A DNA stretch of 34,150 bases. It comes from Pseudomonas agronomica (lineage in GTDB: Bacteria; Pseudomonadota; Gammaproteobacteria; Pseudomonadales; Pseudomonadaceae). The notes under the pieces were generated by a model that saw only the letters and a list, made by a program, of their open reading frames with translations, was not told the origin of the DNA and searched no databases. The stretch covers positions 1-34,150 of the forward strand of contig NZ_JAOSHO010000013.1 of the NCBI RefSeq assembly GCF_025917275.1. Direction: 5' to 3'. Each line of letters begins with the position of its first letter. Within the stretch, counting starts at the first letter, position 1. Of this stretch, positions 1 through 10,783 are shown one piece after another. The position numbers and the translations under genes are program-made.

Positions 1-20
1 AGCAAGCTCCCTCGCCACAA
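1..20. repeat. Partial REP-like palindromic element at left edge
   Basis: The first 20 bases resemble one arm of a Pseudomonas REP element (a variant of the arms seen near 10.6, 26.9 and 31.5 kb, with GAGGGAGC in place of GGGAGCGAGC when read on the minus strand). The element continues beyond the window, so its partner arm cannot be seen. It lies just after the glpR stop codon. Confidence 0.55.
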
Positions 21-28
21 TGGCTAAG

Positions 29-784
29 TCAGACCACTTCCAGCCGAATCTTGTGCTGGCTCAACAACTGCGCCAGGGCTGGCACCGGTTGCTGGTCGGT
101 CACCAGGCAATCGATCAGGCTGATCGGGCCCAGGCGAACCATGGCGTTGCGCCCGAATTTACTGGAGTCCGCCGCCAGCAGCACTTGCCGGGCGTTGGCG
201 ATGATGGCTTGGGACACTCGCACTTCCTGATAATCGAAATCCAGCAGGCTGCCGTCTTCATCGATTCCGCTGATGCCCACCAGGGCGAAGTCGACCTTGA
301 ACTGGTTGATGAAATCGACGGAGGCCTGGCCCACCACGCCGCCGTCGCGTCGTACGTTGCCGCCGGCGATCAGGACTTCGAAGTCGTCCTTGGCGCTGAG
401 GATCGATGCCACGTGCAGGTTGTTGGTGATGACTTTCAGATGGTTGTGATTGAGCAGCGCCCGGGCGATGGATTCGGTGGTCGTGCCGATGTTGATGAAC
501 AACGAGGCGTGGTCGGGAATCTGTGCAGCGATGGCCTCGGCGATGCGTTGTTTCTCATCGCGCATCTGATCGGCGCGCATGGCGTAGGCGGTGTTTTCCA
601 CGCTTGAATCGTAGGCGGCGCCGCCGTGGTAGCGGCGCAGCAGGTTCACTTCCGCCAGTTGATTGATGTCGCGGCGGATGGTCTGTGGGGTAACGACAAA
701 TAACTGCGCCATTTCCTCGATGCTGACATAGCCGCGTTCGCGGACAAGCTCGAGGATTTGTTGCTGGCGGGGAGGCAGATTCAT
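29..784 (-). CDS. glpR: GlpR, DeoR-family repressor of glycerol 3-phosphate genes
   Basis: A 251-residue DeoR-family repressor. It has an N-terminal winged helix-turn-helix (about residues 6-58, recognition region VTPQTIRRD) and a sugar-phosphate sensing domain of the DeoR type, with the GTTTES segment that in this family contacts phosphate. The assignment to GlpR rests on position: it is the third gene after glpF and glpK on the same strand, 85 bases past glpK, as in other pseudomonads, where GlpR represses the glp genes and is released by glycerol 3-phosphate. The ATG is preceded by a good AAGGAAG ribosome site. The next gene in related genomes is usually glpD, which would lie just left of the window. 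Family certain; specific name very likely. Confidence 0.92.
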   Translation of the reverse strand: MNLPPRQQQILELVRERGYVSIEEMAQLFVVTPQTIRRDINQLAEVNLLRRYHGGAAYDSSVENTAYAMRADQMRDEKQRIAEAIAAQIPDHASLFINIGTTTESIARALLNHNHLKVITNNLHVASILSAKDDFEVLIAGGNVRRDGGVVGQASVDFINQFKVDFALVGISGIDEDGSLLDFDYQEVRVSQAIIANARQVLLAADSSKFGRNAMVRLGPISLIDCLVTDQQPVPALAQLLSQHKIRLEVV

Positions 785-869
785 GGGGCTTCCTTTGGGC
801 TGCCATACAAAATTTGCCCATGATGCCGCAGGAATGCCCTCCCGACCAGTTTCAGAATTTTATCGGGCC

Positions 870-3304
<2,435 letters not shown>

Positions 3305-3620
3305 TCAAACCTCAATTCTTTTTCTTGTCTTGCGCTACCGATAAAGCCTGGTTGCGCGTTCTTCGCCAAAGGCCCGGATGTTCACCCTGGCCCCGGAGTG
3401 TTTCTTGAGACACGTGTTTCTGCTTTCAGTTTCGAAAAAATATAGACAAGAAACGCTGCTGTCAAAGGTCGAAAGTGAACCATTGGTCACATTTGGATTA
3501 TTCGTGATGTGAATGATTCTCGGCATGCTGGGCGTCTTGATAATGAACGCAATGTGCTCAAAGCCTTTTGCCCGCTGATCGCATAGAATTTTGCCATTCG
3601 TTTCCCTGTAAGGAATGGTC
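3305..3620. other. Intergenic region: glpF promoter side and ybaK leader
   Basis: About 315 bases lie between divergent glpF and the deacylase gene. The sequence is richer in A and T than its flanks (for example around 3430-3450). A TTTCGAAA palindrome sits at 3430-3437 and a second GTCGAAAG at 3468-3475; these could belong to a GlpR operator or a glpF promoter, but no confident match to a known GlpR site can be claimed. No gene is supported here. Confidence 0.4.
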
Positions 3621-4091
3621 ATGACCCCTGCGTTGGATCTGCTTAAGAAAGTGCGCGCCGAACATCGCATTCATAGCTACGAACACGACCCCAAGGCTGC
3701 GTCTTATGGCTTGGAGGCGGCGGAAAAGCTAGGACTGGACCCGGCGCAGGTGTTCAAGACCTTGCTGGCGGCCAGTGAAAAAGGTGAGCTGCTGGTGGCC
3801 GTGGTGCCGGTGGCGGGAAGCCTGGATCTGAAAGCACTGGCCCATGCTGCCGGGGTGAAAAAAGTCGAGATGGCCGATCCGTCCGCCGCCCAGCGTTCCA
3901 CCGGTTATTTACTGGGGGGCATCAGTCCGTTGGGACAGAAAAAGCGTCTACGCACGTTTATCGACAGTTCCGCGCAGCCTCTCACCCACATGTTTGTCAG
4001 CGCGGGGAGGCGTGGTCTGGAAGTTGAATTGGCGCCTGCGGTATTGGCGGAGCATACCGGGGCGAAGTTTGCTGATATTGGGCGTGCCTGA
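3621..4091 (+). CDS. ybaK: YbaK-type Cys-tRNA(Pro) deacylase
   Basis: A 156-residue member of the YbaK/ProX editing-domain family, which hydrolyses cysteine wrongly attached to tRNA(Pro) by prolyl-tRNA synthetase. Typical features are the N-terminal [19 protein letters not shown], the QVFKTLLA segment with the invariant Lys, and the [20 protein letters not shown] loop that holds the family's catalytic region (GGISPLG is nearly diagnostic). Length fits the family. Two in-frame ATGs exist; the second (3621) is chosen because AGGA ends six bases before it, whereas the first directly abuts the AGGA. It stands alone on the plus strand. Confidence 0.92.
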   Translation: MTPALDLLKKVRAEHRIHSYEHDPKAASYGLEAAEKLGLDPAQVFKTLLAASEKGELLVAVVPVAGSLDLKALAHAAGVKKVEMADPSAAQRSTGYLLGGISPLGQKKRLRTFIDSSAQPLTHMFVSAGRRGLEVELAPAVLAEHTGAKFADIGRA

Positions 4092-4275
4092 ACGACGCTT
4101 CGTAGCAGCCGCGCCATCGAGCGGGAGCGGCCGTCACACAATGGAGGGAGTCTTCAAGGCTGAAAGAATGTCGGATTTGTTATGCGCTGTAGGGCGAAAA
4201 TTCTACGGATCTGTCACTGGATAAACGGTGGCGTGGCCAGTCATGCTCGCGCATCAATAAAAAAGGAGAAGTGCC

Positions 4276-5058
4276 ATGCAGCTTGCGTTTCATCAGGTCG
4301 ATGCGTTCAGTGACCGGCCTTTCGGCGGCAACCCTGCGATGGTCTATCGGCTCGATGCCTGGCTCGCCGATGACCTGATGCAGAAAATAGCCGCTGAACA
4401 CAACCTGGCCGAGACCGCTTTCCTGGTACGAGAGAACCAGCAATGGCACATCCGTTGGTTTACCCCCACCACTGAAGTCCCTTTGTGTGGTCATGCCACG
4501 CTGGCCAGCGCCTACGTATTGTTCGAGATATATAAAGAAGCTTCGCAGCGACTGGATTTCATCTGCAAATCCGGCGCCCTGAGCGTGACCCGCGAAGGCG
4601 ATCGGCTGTGGCTGGATTTCCCGGCCATCGTGCCCGTTGAATTGGGCGCGTCACTGGCGGTCCAGAATGCCTTGGGCGTCGAGGCGGTGGACGTGCTGAG
4701 CTCGAACGAACTGTTCGTGGTGTTGGAATCGGAACAGGCTGTCCTTGAATGCAAGCCGGACATGGCGGCCCTGGCGAAACTGCCGTGGCCGGGCGCGATC
4801 GTTACCGCACCGGGAAGCAAGCACGATTTTGTCTCGCGCTATTTTGCTCCGGCGATTGGCATCAACGAGGACCCGGTGACCGGGTCGACCCATTGCAGCC
4901 TCATCCCTTATTGGTCCAAGCGTCTGAGCAAGCTGGGGCTGACGGCTTATCAATGCTCGGCCAGGGGCGGGGCGTTGTTTTGCCGGTTGGAAGGCGAGCG
5001 AGTGAAGATCGGTGGCCATGCGACCTTGGTGGCCAGCGGGACGTTGTCGCTGGGCTAA
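4276..5058 (+). CDS. PhzF-family isomerase-like protein
   Basis: A 260-residue member of the PhzF/YddE family of diaminopimelate-epimerase-fold proteins. Visible are the opening DAFSDRPFGGNPAMV, the catalytic Glu in NLAETAFL (E46), CGHATLASAYV, the DPVTGSTHCSL phosphate/substrate loop, and the closing RGGALFCRLEGERVKIGGHAT. PhzF itself isomerises an intermediate of phenazine synthesis, but no phz genes are nearby and most members of this family have no known substrate, so a phenazine role is not implied. A strong AAAAGGAG site sits 7 bases before the ATG. A REP pair follows directly. Confidence 0.9.
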   Translation: MQLAFHQVDAFSDRPFGGNPAMVYRLDAWLADDLMQKIAAEHNLAETAFLVRENQQWHIRWFTPTTEVPLCGHATLASAYVLFEIYKEASQRLDFICKSGALSVTREGDRLWLDFPAIVPVELGASLAVQNALGVEAVDVLSSNELFVVLESEQAVLECKPDMAALAKLPWPGAIVTAPGSKHDFVSRYFAPAIGINEDPVTGSTHCSLIPYWSKRLSKLGLTAYQCSARGGALFCRLEGERVKIGGHATLVASGTLSLG

Positions 5059-5071
5059 TGCTCGATACATC

Positions 5072-5168
5072 TGGTAGGAGCTGCCGAGCGAAGCGAGGCT
5101 GCGATCTTTTCCAGGCTCACTGAATCAAACAGAAGATCAAAAGAGCGCAGCCTTCGGCAGCTCCTACA
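5072..5168. repeat. Inverted pair of REP sequences (GGTAGGAGCTG type)
   Basis: Two arms face each other: TAGGAGCTGCCGAGCGAAGC at 5075-5094, continuing to GCTGCGATCTTTT, and AGATCAAAAGAGCGCAGCC then TTCGGCAGCTCCTACA ending near 5168. This is the usual arrangement of Pseudomonas REP doublets between convergent genes. The right arm overlaps the end of the ABC ATPase gene and contributes its stop codon. The same family occurs near 12.65 and 25.5 kb. Confidence 0.85.
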
Positions 5169-6270
5169 CAGTGCTGAACCGCCGCACACCGCTTTCCATC
5201 GGCGGCAAGTGTGCCGCCGTGCTACCCGATGCCTGGAACAGCACCAAGTGCTCGGCCGCCACGCGAATACCCACAGTGGCGCCGACCAGATGGTCGGCAT
5301 GGCTCGGGAAAATCGATTCCAGTTGTGCGCCCGTCGGCAATTGCAGCCGATACAGGGTTGAAGCGCCTTGGAATGTCTTGCCGACGATGGTCGCCGTCAG
5401 GGGACTGTCCGGCGCGTAGACGATGTCGTCAGGGCGCAGCAACACGTCCACGGCGCAACCAACCGGCCAGGTGTAGGCCCGGTTGCCGCGCAGCACGCCC
5501 AATTCGGTCTGCACCGATTCCGGGCTATCCAGTTGCCCCCGGATGAAGTAACCCTGTCCGATGAAGCTGGCGACATAGGCCGTCAGCGGTTCGTGATACA
5601 GGTTGTAAGGCGTGTCCCACTGCTCCAGCCGACCTTCCCGGAACACCCCGACATGATCACTCACGGCAAACGCCTCTTCCTGATCATGGGTGACCAGGAT
5701 CGCACTGGTGCCCCGGGCCTTGAGAATGTCCCGGACCTCATGACTGAGCTTGCGTCGCAGCTCGCCGTCCAGATTGGAGAAGGGTTCGTCGAGCAGTAAC
5801 AATTGCGGTTCGGGCGCCAATGCCCGGGCGAGTGCGACGCGTTGTTGCTGGCCTCCGGAGAGTTCATGGGGGAAGCGTTTCCCCAGGTTCTTCAGGTTGA
5901 CCAGTTCCAGCAGTTCGTCGACCACGCGGTCCTTTTCGGGGTGCTTGCGGATACCAAACGCCAGGTTCTCGGCGACGCTCAAATGCGGGAACAGCGCGTA
6001 ATCCTGGAACACCATGCCGATGCGGCGTTTTTCCGGCGCCAGGGTGAAGCCGGCCCGGGAGATGGTTTCCCCGGCCAACTGGATCTCACCTTCGTGTACC
6101 GGCTCGAACCCGGCGATGGCCCGCAAGGTCGTGGTCTTGCCGCATCCGGACGAGCCGAGCAGGCAACCGATGTCGCCCGCATTGAGGTGCAGGTTGAGGT
6201 TTTGTACGACCCGCTGGTCCTGGTAGCCGCAGGCCAGGTTTTGCAGGTTCAGCAGCAACGAATGGCTCAT
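5164..6270 (-). CDS. Orphan ABC transporter ATPase (Fe3+/spermidine/putrescine-type)
   Basis: A 368-residue ATP-binding subunit of an importer of the PotA/FbpC type. Walker A is GSSGCGKTT (39-47), the signature is LSGGQQQR (137-144), and Walker B is [12 protein letters not shown] (157-168), followed by an H-loop (LVTHDQEE) and a C-terminal TOBE-like regulatory domain from about 240. The start MSHSLLLNL was chosen because its ATG overlaps the argF stop codon in an ATGA, implying translational coupling; the longer open frame upstream is argF in another frame. No permease or binding-protein gene is adjacent, so substrate is unknown. The stop codon lies in a REP arm. Confidence 0.88.
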   Translation of the reverse strand: MSHSLLLNLQNLACGYQDQRVVQNLNLHLNAGDIGCLLGSSGCGKTTTLRAIAGFEPVHEGEIQLAGETISRAGFTLAPEKRRIGMVFQDYALFPHLSVAENLAFGIRKHPEKDRVVDELLELVNLKNLGKRFPHELSGGQQQRVALARALAPEPQLLLLDEPFSNLDGELRRKLSHEVRDILKARGTSAILVTHDQEEAFAVSDHVGVFREGRLEQWDTPYNLYHEPLTAYVASFIGQGYFIRGQLDSPESVQTELGVLRGNRAYTWPVGCAVDVLLRPDDIVYAPDSPLTATIVGKTFQGASTLYRLQLPTGAQLESIFPSHADHLVGATVGIRVAAEHLVLFQASGSTAAHLPPMESGVRRFSTV

Positions 6271-7187
6271 GCGTGGTGGTACGCCGGCTCGACCAGGAAC
6301 TCCAGCAGGGCTTTCTGCGCGTGGAGACGGTTTTCCGCCTGGTCCCAGGCCACGGAGCGCGGGTCGTCCAGCAAGTCGAGGCTGATCTCTTCGCCACGGT
6401 GGGCCGGCAGGCAATGCATGAACAGTACCTCGGCGTCCGCCAGGTCGAGCAGGGCGCGATTGACCTGGAAGGGCGCGAACAACTTCAAGCGTTTGGCGGT
6501 TTCTTCTTCCTGGCCCATGGAAGTCCAGACATCGGTGCTCACCAGGTGCGCACCGGCGACGGCCTGTTTCGGGTCGCGCAGGATGGTCACCCGGTCACCG
6601 GCCTTGGCAACGAATTCCGGATTGGGCTCGTAGCCTTCAGGGCAGGCGATACGCAACTGGAAGTCGAATTGAATCGCGGCTTCTATATAGCTGTTGCACA
6701 TGTTGTTGCCATCGCCGATCCACGCCACGGTCTTGCCTTGGATCGAGCCGCGATGCTCAAGGAACGTCTGCATGTCGGCCAGCAATTGGCAAGGATGCAA
6801 ATCATCGGACAGGCCATTGATCACCGGCACACGGGAGTGGGCGGCGAACTGAGTCAACGTGCTGTGGGCAAAGGTACGGATCATCATGGCGTCGAGCATG
6901 CTCGACATGACGATGGCGCAATCGCTGATCGGCTCGCCACGGCCCAATTGGGTGTCGCGGGGCGAGAGGAAGATCGCCTGGCCACCGAGCTGGATCATGC
7001 CGGCTTCAAATGAAATGCGCGTGCGGGTCGATGACTTCTCGAAAATCATCCCCAGCACTCGGTTTTTCAAGGGCTCGAACAGTACGCCGCGCTTACGCAG
7101 GTCCTTGAGCTCCACGCCTCGACGGATGACGCCGAGCAACTCTTCGGGCGTGAAATCCGTCAGGGAGAGAAAGTGCCTTGCGCTCAT
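6267..7187 (-). CDS. argF: Ornithine carbamoyltransferase ArgF
   Basis: A 306-residue anabolic ornithine carbamoyltransferase, which joins carbamoyl phosphate to ornithine to give citrulline in arginine synthesis. The carbamoyl-phosphate loop SSTRTR (52-57) and the ornithine-side HCLP (258-261) are intact; DGNNMCNS and SMGQEEE are also family features. The length matches the biosynthetic type. An AAAGGTAG ribosome site precedes the ATG. The argininosuccinate synthase gene that uses its product is in the same window (15.8 kb), and both are preceded by ArgR-type sites with the same 21-bp period. Confidence 0.96.
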   Translation of the reverse strand: MSARHFLSLTDFTPEELLGVIRRGVELKDLRKRGVLFEPLKNRVLGMIFEKSSTRTRISFEAGMIQLGGQAIFLSPRDTQLGRGEPISDCAIVMSSMLDAMMIRTFAHSTLTQFAAHSRVPVINGLSDDLHPCQLLADMQTFLEHRGSIQGKTVAWIGDGNNMCNSYIEAAIQFDFQLRIACPEGYEPNPEFVAKAGDRVTILRDPKQAVAGAHLVSTDVWTSMGQEEETAKRLKLFAPFQVNRALLDLADAEVLFMHCLPAHRGEEISLDLLDDPRSVAWDQAENRLHAQKALLEFLVEPAYHHA

Positions 7188-7588
7188 GATTGACTACCTT
7201 TTTGTAACTGACCGCAGATGCTCAAAGCCTTGTTTAACGAAAAAACGGGCGAGACCTGCGGCAAAAGCCGCACGGGGCGACGAAATAGGGGAAGGCGCGA
7301 TCTTATAAGGAAATGTCGCGTCTTACCAATAGGGCTACGGTTTTATGGGATTTCAGCGAAGCCATCACAGAGTTGCGATGGCATGGTCGAGGCCGGTTTC
7401 CTGACAGCAGCGGACCATTTGTACACTGGCGTCGAGTCGCTTGGCAATCAAGCCGGGCGGGTGGCTGTCTTTCGGGCAAGTGATTGCGGTGGCCTGTGTC
7501 TGGCGCGCCTGTCTGTTGTCGGACGTGAAATATTTCCTAATGCGGGGGGCTGGGTTATAAATGAATCCCGAGATGCAGGAGCCCCGAA
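7188..7588. other. Intergenic region between argF and a divergent small gene
   Basis: About 400 bases without a supported gene. It carries the argF control region, including the ArgR-type tandem half sites at 7293-7334. The rest (7340-7588) shows no recognised motif apart from the AGGAG ribosome site of the downstream small gene. Open frames that cross this gap on both strands lack family resemblance and were not accepted. Confidence 0.5.
7293..7334 (+). promoter_or_regulatory. Putative ArgR operator of argF (two tandem half sites)
   Basis: The half site TGTCGC-N8-AA described for Pseudomonas ArgR is matched exactly at 7314-7329. A weaker copy, AGGCGC-N8-AA, lies exactly 21 bases earlier (7293-7308), the spacing expected for two 21-bp half sites in direct repeat. 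The array is 106-147 bases upstream of the argF start, read on the strand opposite to argF. The match is seen in the sequence; binding is inferred. Confidence 0.65.
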
Positions 7589-7876
7589 ATGGATTTGAAA
7601 GAGCAACAACTGATGGAATTGTTGGGGCTGACGGCACGCTCCCTGACGCACCTCACCGCTTCGGTGACGTCCATGTCATTCGAATTGTTGCGCAGTGACG
7701 ACGAAGTCACCAAGGCCGCCGGCCGGCGAATGATTGACCGCATGGCCACCATCAGCGGTGGCCTCGATGAACATTGGCGACTGATCGGCGAATTGACCGG
7801 GGTGCCCATGGCCCAAGAGCAGGTGGAGACCATCGAGGAAATCCAGTTGTTGGCGCCGCCGCCGGAACAGCCCTGA
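7589..7876 (+). CDS. Small uncharacterised protein, 95 residues
   Basis: Not assigned to a family. A predicted soluble, mostly helical protein of 95 residues: an N-terminal helical part (QQLMELLGLTARSLTHLTAS), a charged middle (RSDDEVTKAAGRRMIDRM) and a Pro-rich end (LAPPPEQP). It has no signal peptide and no cysteine. The AGGAG eight bases before the ATG, and codon use like its neighbours, support a real gene. It lies 131 bases before the molybdopterin oxidoreductase on the same strand and could be co-transcribed with it, but no functional link can be shown. Confidence 0.7.
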   Translation: MDLKEQQLMELLGLTARSLTHLTASVTSMSFELLRSDDEVTKAAGRRMIDRMATISGGLDEHWRLIGELTGVPMAQEQVETIEEIQLLAPPPEQP

Positions 7877-8007
7877 CGCCGCTTCATCGGCGGGCCTGAT
7901 GCCCGGCGATTCACGGGACGAACGTCGCTGGCGCTGTCGAGGATCACGGGCCATAGTTTTGCTCCCGCGGCCGAAAATGCCCGCCACGAATAAAACAGAG
8001 ACTGGCC

Positions 8008-10116
8008 ATGACCAAGACTCTTCACCACCGTGCGTGCCACCTGTGCGAGGCCATCTGCGGCCTGACCCTCGAAACCACTGAAACCGAAGGCCAGGGCCTG
8101 GCGATCACCTCGATCAAGGGCGATCCGCTGGACAGTTTCAGCCGTGGCCACATTTGTCCCAAGGCAGTGGCGCTGCAGGACATCCAGAACGATCCGGACC
8201 GCTTGCGCCAGCCCATGCGTCGGGTCGGCGGCGAATGGCAGCCGATTGCCTGGGACGAAGCCTTCACGTTGGTGGCTGAGCGTCTCGCGAGCATTCAAGA
8301 ACGTCACGGCCAGAACGCGGTGGCGGTCTACCAGGGCAACCCCAGCGTGCACAATTATGGGCTGATGACCCACAGCAACTATTTCCTGGGCTTGCTGAAG
8401 ACGCGCAGTCGCTTTTCGGCGACTTCGGTGGATCAGTTGCCCCATCACCTGACCAGCCACCTGATGTACGGGCATGGTTTGCTCCTGCCTATCCCGGACA
8501 TCGACCACACTGACTTCATGTTGATCCTGGGCGGCAACCCGCTGGCTTCCAACGGCAGCATCATGACCGTACCCGACGTGGAGAAGCGTTTGAAGGCGAT
8601 CCAGGCCCGTGGCGGCCAGGTCGTGGTGGTTGATCCTCGGCGCAGCGAGACAGCAGCCATCGCCAACCAGCACCTCTTTGTACGTCCCGGTGGCGACGCC
8701 GCGCTGCTGTTTGGCTTGCTCAACACGCTGTTCAGCGAAGGCCTGACCCGCGACAGCCACTTGCCGGTGGATGGCCTCGACGAAGTGCGCCAGGCCGTTG
8801 CAACCTTTACCGCCGAGACGATGAGCCCTCTCTGTGCTGTTCCGGCCGCGCAGATCCGTCAGTTGGCCCGCGATTTCGCCGCCGCGCCGTCGGCCGTGTG
8901 TTACGGGCGGATGGGGGTTTCAACCCAGGCTTTCGGCACGCTGTGCCATTGGCTGATCCAGCTGATCAACCTGGTCACTGGCAACCTCGACCGGGTGGGT
9001 GGGGCGCTGTGCACCGAGCCGGCGGTTGACCTGGTGGCGACCACCTCGGGCGGCCATTTCAATCGCTGGCAAAGCCGGGTGTCCGGGCGCCCCGAATACG
9101 CCGGCGAGCTGCCCGTATCGACCCTGGCCGAAGAAATGCTCACCGAGGGCGAAGGACAGATCCGCGCGTTGGTGACCGTAGCCGGCAATCCGGTTTTGTC
9201 CACGCCCAACGGGCGGCAACTCGAACAGGCATTGGATGGGCTTGAGTTCATGGTCAGTGTCGACCTGTACATCAACGAGACCACGCGCTACGCCGACTTG
9301 ATCCTGCCATCGACTTCGGCGCTGGAAAACGATCATTACGACACCACCTTCAATCTGTTCGCGGTGCGCAACGTCACTCGTTTCAACCGGGCGATCCTGC
9401 CCAAGCCCGAAGGGGCATTGCACGATTGGGAGATCTTCGTTGGCCTGGCAAAAGCCTTTGCTGCCCGGACCGGCAAGGAACTCAAGCCGACCATGCCGCC
9501 AGCGCAGATGATCGATTTCGGCCTGCGGGCGGGTGCGTACGGGGATGCATCGCCGCACAAATTATCCCTGGCGACGCTGTTCGATCATCCCCACGGCATC
9601 GATCTCGGTGCGCTCAAGCCCAACCTGGCTCCCCGGTTGAAAACCGAAAACGGCCGGGTGCAGGCGGCGCCAGCGGTGATCCTCGCCGACCTGGCACGTT
9701 TTGCCGCGTTGCCGCCGCCAGCGTCCGACGAGCTATTGATGATTGGTCGTCGTCATGTGCGCAGCAACAATTCCTGGATGCATAATTTTCATCGGCTGGT
9801 GAAAGGCAAGCCGCGCCACCAGTTGCTGATGCACCCGGACGATCTCGCCAGCCGAGGCCTTGTCGATGGGCAGCGGGTTAAGGTCAGTTCTCGCGTAGGC
9901 GCGATCGAAGTGGAAGTGCAGGGCAGCCAGGACATGATGAAAGGTGTGGTGAGCTTGCCACACGGGTGGGGCCATGCCCGTCCGGGTGTGCAGATGACCA
10001 TCGCCAGCGGGCAGCCCGGTTCCAGCGCCAACGACCTGACGGATGACGGTCAGCTTGATGAATTGTCCGGCAATGCGGCGCTCAACGGGGTTCCGGTGAA
10101 AGTCGCAGCTGCGTAA
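8008..10116 (+). CDS. Stand-alone molybdopterin oxidoreductase (FdhF/Nar/DMSO reductase superfamily)
   Basis: A 702-residue enzyme of the molybdenum/tungsten bis-pterin superfamily. An N-terminal [4Fe-4S] motif C10-x2-C13-x3-C17-x32-C50 is followed by the pterin-binding core (LGGNPLASNGS, VVDPRRSETA, GNPVLSTPN, ILPSTSALEN) and a C-terminal dinucleotide-binding domain (LLMHPDDLASRG, VSLPHGWGHA). At the place where formate dehydrogenases have Sec or Cys as Mo ligand, the sequence reads SVDQLPHH, so Asp142 (or a nearby Ser) is the likeliest ligand; this is my alignment by eye. There is no twin-arginine signal, so it should be cytoplasmic. No partner subunits are next to it. Substrate unknown. 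Confidence 0.88.
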   Translation: MTKTLHHRACHLCEAICGLTLETTETEGQGLAITSIKGDPLDSFSRGHICPKAVALQDIQNDPDRLRQPMRRVGGEWQPIAWDEAFTLVAERLASIQERHGQNAVAVYQGNPSVHNYGLMTHSNYFLGLLKTRSRFSATSVDQLPHHLTSHLMYGHGLLLPIPDIDHTDFMLILGGNPLASNGSIMTVPDVEKRLKAIQARGGQVVVVDPRRSETAAIANQHLFVRPGGDAALLFGLLNTLFSEGLTRDSHLPVDGLDEVRQAVATFTAETMSPLCAVPAAQIRQLARDFAAAPSAVCYGRMGVSTQAFGTLCHWLIQLINLVTGNLDRVGGALCTEPAVDLVATTSGGHFNRWQSRVSGRPEYAGELPVSTLAEEMLTEGEGQIRALVTVAGNPVLSTPNGRQLEQALDGLEFMVSVDLYINETTRYADLILPSTSALENDHYDTTFNLFAVRNVTRFNRAILPKPEGALHDWEIFVGLAKAFAARTGKELKPTMPPAQMIDFGLRAGAYGDASPHKLSLATLFDHPHGIDLGALKPNLAPRLKTENGRVQAAPAVILADLARFAALPPPASDELLMIGRRHVRSNNSWMHNFHRLVKGKPRHQLLMHPDDLASRGLVDGQRVKVSSRVGAIEVEVQGSQDMMKGVVSLPHGWGHARPGVQMTIASGQPGSSANDLTDDGQLDELSGNAALNGVPVKVAAA

Positions 10117-10215
10117 AATTGTCCCTGGGGCGGACCGAGCAGGGTGCTCGGCTTTCCGTTACAATGCGCCACCGTGTCGACATCTGTAGTCGCAAAGTTC
10201 AAGCCGAGGTGCTCC

Positions 10216-10557
10216 GTGGATATCATCGAAACGATCAAAGACCAGATTGCCAACAACACCATCCTGCTTTACATGAAAGGCTCGCCGAATGCCCCCCAGT
10301 GCGGCTTCTCGGCCAAGGCTGCCCAGGCGGTGATGGCGTGTGGCGAGAAGTTCGCCTACGTGGATATCCTGCAGAACCCGGAAATCCGCGCCAACCTGCC
10401 AAAGTACGCCAACTGGCCAACCTTCCCACAGCTGTGGGTGGGTGGTGAGCTGATCGGTGGTAGCGACATCATGACCGAGATGGCGGCTGATGGTTCTCTG
10501 CAGACCACGATCAAGGCGGCTGTAGAAGCAGCAGCGGCGAACAAGTCCGAAGCTTGA
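10216..10557 (+). CDS. grxD: Monothiol glutaredoxin GrxD
   Basis: A 113-residue monothiol glutaredoxin of the Grx4 type, which carries and delivers [2Fe-2S] clusters using glutathione and often works with BolA-like partners. The diagnostic CGFS active site is present in PQCGFSAKA, with MKGSP before it and the glutathione-side WPTFPQLWVGGELIGGSDI after it. The start is GTG (protein begins MDIIETIKDQ), chosen because GAGGT lies five bases before it and the length fits the family; the frame upstream is open but unrelated. It sits beside the iron-storage genes, as in other pseudomonads. Confidence 0.96.
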   Translation: MDIIETIKDQIANNTILLYMKGSPNAPQCGFSAKAAQAVMACGEKFAYVDILQNPEIRANLPKYANWPTFPQLWVGGELIGGSDIMTEMAADGSLQTTIKAAVEAAAANKSEA

Positions 10558-10603
10558 TTCATGAGGTTCTGTTCACTACACCGGTTGTGGTGAACATGAA
10601 CCC

Positions 10604-10694
10604 TTGTGGGAGCGAGCTTGCTCGCGATAGCGGTGGATCAGGCAAAAAAATACTGACTGACCTACCGCTATCGCGAGCAAGCTCGCTCCCACAA
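10604..10694. repeat. REP doublet with perfect 31-bp inverted arms
   Basis: Arms at 10604-10634 and 10664-10694 are exact reverse complements over 31 bases, separated by 29 bases. Each arm contains the GTGGGAGCGAGCTTGCTCGC core of a common REP family in the P. fluorescens group. It lies between the convergent grxD and bacterioferritin genes. Related doublets are at 26868 and 31524. Confidence 0.93.
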
Positions 10695-10724
10695 TGGATT
10701 TCAGTGGTTTGAAATCCAGGCAAT

Positions 10725-10761
10725 AAAAAGCCCCGCACCTCGAAAGAGGGCGGGGCTTTTT
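10725..10761. terminator. Bidirectional rho-independent terminator
   Basis: A run of A, the stem GCCCCGC paired with GCGGGGC, and a run of T follow each other (10725-10761). It lies between the convergent grxD and bacterioferritin genes, so it can stop transcription from both sides. Confidence 0.88.
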
Positions 10762-10783
10762 AGTGGCTTGCTTGCGGGGAAGC

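Noticed and set aside
3425..3480. GlpR operator upstream of glpF
   Set aside because: The TTTCGAAA palindrome is suggestive, but I cannot match it reliably to an established GlpR consensus, so it is only mentioned in the intergenic entry.
4092..4275. GC-rich stretch between ybaK and the PhzF gene as another REP
   Set aside because: It does not contain the arms of either REP family seen in this window and has no clear inverted repeat.
7218..7598. Open frame of 126 codons across the argF upstream region
   Set aside because: It overlaps the ArgR-type site and the next ribosome site, has no family resemblance and begins without a good ribosome site.
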